Shown here: positions 62,038 through 64,000 of the stretch, piece after piece
How the letters are laid out: every line of letters begins with the position of its first letter
How positions within the stretch are numbered: position 1 is the stretch's first letter
Source of the DNA: Antrodiella citrinella
Taxonomy: Eukaryota; Basidiomycota; Agaricomycetes; Polyporales; Steccherinaceae
Assembly: GCA_004802725.1 (NCBI GenBank)
Contig: SGPM01000110.1
Span: 1-64,000, forward strand
Direction of reading: 5' to 3'
Length of the DNA stretch: 64,000 nucleotides
The notes under the pieces: generated by a model
The model's input: the letters and a program-made list of their open reading frames with translations, nothing else
Databases searched by the model: none
Told to the model about the DNA's origin: nothing
Program-made: the position numbers and the translations under genes

Positions 62038-64000
62038 ATGTACTTCCCAACGTCTGCGGCAAGGCGACTGGCTTCCGCACCACCGCTTCCGTCGACTCAG
62101 GAGACCGTCATCGGCTTACGACCTAATTCTCGGAAGACCTTGTTTTGCACTTTGACCCGGAAAGCGATATCACTTTGGAGGGTCCGCGTACGTGTTCATA
62201 TGAGATATGATTGCGTGCATGTCGTTCACAGTTCCTTGTAGCCGTCTGCTGTACTTGCGTACTTGGCGCGCACATCGACATCTCTGCTTGCACATGGAGA
62301 CAATGTATCTGCGGAGTGGGCTCCGGATGGTCAGAGGATCGTGATACAGGTACGTACCATATGTAGTACAGAATATATGCATACACTAACGGATATTGAA
62401 GACCACGGACTCGTACCTTGTGCTACTATCCGTGGAGTACAATCCAGACGAAACGCCCTACAAGTCCCCTCCATTGGCACCGAGTGCCCAACGGCATTTC
62501 CTACCAGGTCCAGGGGAAGCTTTACCGTTTCAGTCAATCAGCTTGCGTTTCGATGGAGTGATACGAATAGAGGGTCAGGTACTCAGGTGAGTCCCATAAA
62601 GTTCTGTGGCACCATGAAGTATCTCATGACCCTCGTAGTGTGTCCCCGAGGGAGAATTATATACTATATTCTACGAAGAGTCCCCCCGCTGTACAACGCA
62701 TTCCGTGGCCTGTTCTGAGTGAGGAAGACGGGCCGAACTCACCACCACAAGCGAATTTGAAGTACTACGACACATGGATTTTGAATGATCAGGAATTGCC
62801 GTGGCTGGTTGACTCCGATGGTATGTTCCTACTTTGTGTTCTTCCTTGGATAGACCGTCACTGGCGTGTTCTTAGTCACCATTTGCAAGATCACGTACTC
62901 GAGACATGGGGAAACGTGGATCACGTCGGACGGCCGAGCGTACTACGTTCAGTTACTTGAAGAAGAGGGTGAGATTCGACCAAGCGTATCCGACGTCAGC
63001 GCGACTGCTGGCGGACCTACTATTGTGAGCTGCTTTCCTTAGCATACAATTCAGTGATATTCATCAGTCCGTCTTTCAGCAGGATGCGCATACACCTCGA
63101 CACGACCACCATCGTCACGCGTCCGACGACGGCGATCTCAATCTCGAATGGCGAGGGACATGCGTTCACGACATCGAAGTGCCTAGATGGGTACAGAAGC
63201 GGCGCCACGTCCCCGCAGACGATCCAGAAGCCGACCAACACGCCTACAACGAGCCCCGACGCGCCAAATGCGTCGCTGTGAACACCAAGTTCTCTCTCGT
63301 CGCTACAGGGACGCAAGGCGGTACAGTGGAATACGCGAACCTGCCCTCGCAAGCAGGTGTCACTCCCAAACCTCAGACACTGCATATACCCAACCTGTAT
63401 AATCGCGACAAGACGGGACCAGTGCGGACGATGGAATGGAGCTCGGATGGATATGTTTTGGCTGTGGGATGGGAACATGGGTGGGCGGTATGGAGTGTTG
63501 GTGGGAGGTGTCTTGCGTGGAGTTTTGGTGTTGAGTTTGAGGTGGATGATGCGAAGTGAGTGGTGTATACGATCGTCTTGCGTACTCAAGGAGACGAATG
63601 ACTTAGATTTCAAGATGCGTTCATGTATGGCATCCAGGATTTGGTGAGTTTACTCTCCCGTTTGATTTTCTGCTTGCTTGACAAACTCGTCATGCGTCAG
63701 TTCTGGGCACCTGGAAATTTCGAACTAGTCGTGCTCACAGAGCCAACAGCCACGAGTGAGTAAACTAAAGTATCCCTTTGATCCGAAATTTATGTCTTAT
63801 ACAGCGACTGACGGTCAATTGTTCGTGTTACCTTTCGCGAAGAGTGCTACCACAGGCCAACACGCTCCCGTTCGTGGAAAGTTTATGTTCCTGTTATCTG
63901 AGACTGACACGCATTGTAGGATAATACACAGTATGCGTTCTTGGAGATGGATGATCGCGTTCTGGTCTACCGTGGAGCTGACCAGCCAGACATGAGCGTA
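62038..64000 (+). CDS. RIC1: RIC1, Rab6-GEF subunit (5' part, cut by window end)
   Basis: Exons 62038-62187, 62242-62349, 62402-62586, 62639-62820, 62876-63024, 63080-63555, 63607-63643, 63701-63755, 63805-about 63869, then from about 63,926 to beyond the window. About 480 residues are visible. They form the N-terminal beta-propeller of Ric1: GDNVSAEWAPDGQRIVIQ, ITYSRHGETWITSDGRAYYVQLLEEEG, EWSSDGYVLAVGWEHGWAVWSV and FMYGIQDLFWAPGNFELVVL. Established: Ric1 with Rgp1 activates the Rab GTPase Ypt6/Rab6 at the Golgi for retrograde traffic from endosomes. The exon ending near 63,869 and its acceptor (TGTAG before GATAAT at about 63,918) are my best reading. The C-terminal RIC1 domain lies outside. 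Confidence 0.88.

Overview
The window is nuclear DNA from a filamentous basidiomycete, most likely an Agaricomycete. Every confident protein gene is split by many short GT-AG introns, mostly 47-65 nt. The proteins resemble fungal and basidiomycete families, the tRNA carries its own intron, and there are no operons or ribosome-binding sites. I rebuilt exon structures by hand from splice signals, reading frame and remembered family conservation. In almost every gene the exons sum to an exact multiple of three. No database search was possible.

Layout. 0.3-2.7 kb: MTQ2 (+), converging on a TauD-type dioxygenase (-). 3.6-6.4 kb: an OPT oligopeptide transporter (+), divergent from the dioxygenase across a promoter with tandem GATAAG sites. 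7-10 kb: PRP19 (-) and SGT2 (+) share a 195-bp promoter. 10.3 kb: an intron-containing tRNA-Gln(CTG). 11.3-12.9 kb: UGO1-like carrier (-). 14.9-17.7 kb: a three-repeat Myb protein that splices into C2H2 zinc-finger exons (-), divergent from PRP17/CDC40 (17.9-20.0 kb, +). 22.3 kb: a tiny secreted-peptide precursor with Lys-Arg-bounded repeats. 23.4-29.5 kb: MCM3 (+), with a one-base frameshift in the AAA+ core, converging on a RINT1/TIP20-family gene (-). 30.3 kb: small beta-carbonic anhydrase. 31.4-33.2 kb: gene-poor, with a diverged tandem duplication of about 0.7 kb. 34.3-39.6 kb: HAD nucleotidase-like protein, peroxisomal ABC half-transporter and a UPS2-like PRELI protein, all +. 40.3-47.4 kb: TFC3, the B-block-binding subunit of TFIIIC. 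48.1-50.9 kb: mucin-like multi-pass membrane protein (+), converging on an SSK2/MEKK4-type MAPKKK (51.2-55.7 kb, -). 55.9-64 kb: DRG1/RBG1, an MBL-fold hydrolase, UPS1-like PRELI protein and the start of RIC1, all +.

Most genes are housekeeping: spliceosome (PRP19, PRP17), replication (MCM3), translation (MTQ2, DRG1), Pol III transcription (TFC3), membrane traffic (RINT1, RIC1, SGT2), mitochondrial lipid and fusion (UPS1, UPS2, UGO1) and stress signalling (SSK2). There is no secondary-metabolite cluster, CRISPR array or intact transposon.

The points most worth a second look are: (1) the precursor at 22,264-22,619, which would release two near-identical xxY(D/N)AQW peptides after KEX2-type cleavage; (2) a perfect B-box in a T-arm-like hairpin inside the unusually long first intron of the gene for the B-box-binding TFIIIC subunit; (3) an apparent one-nucleotide exon in DRG1; (4) the MCM3 frameshift; (5) seven homogenised repeats inside the Myb/C2H2 gene.
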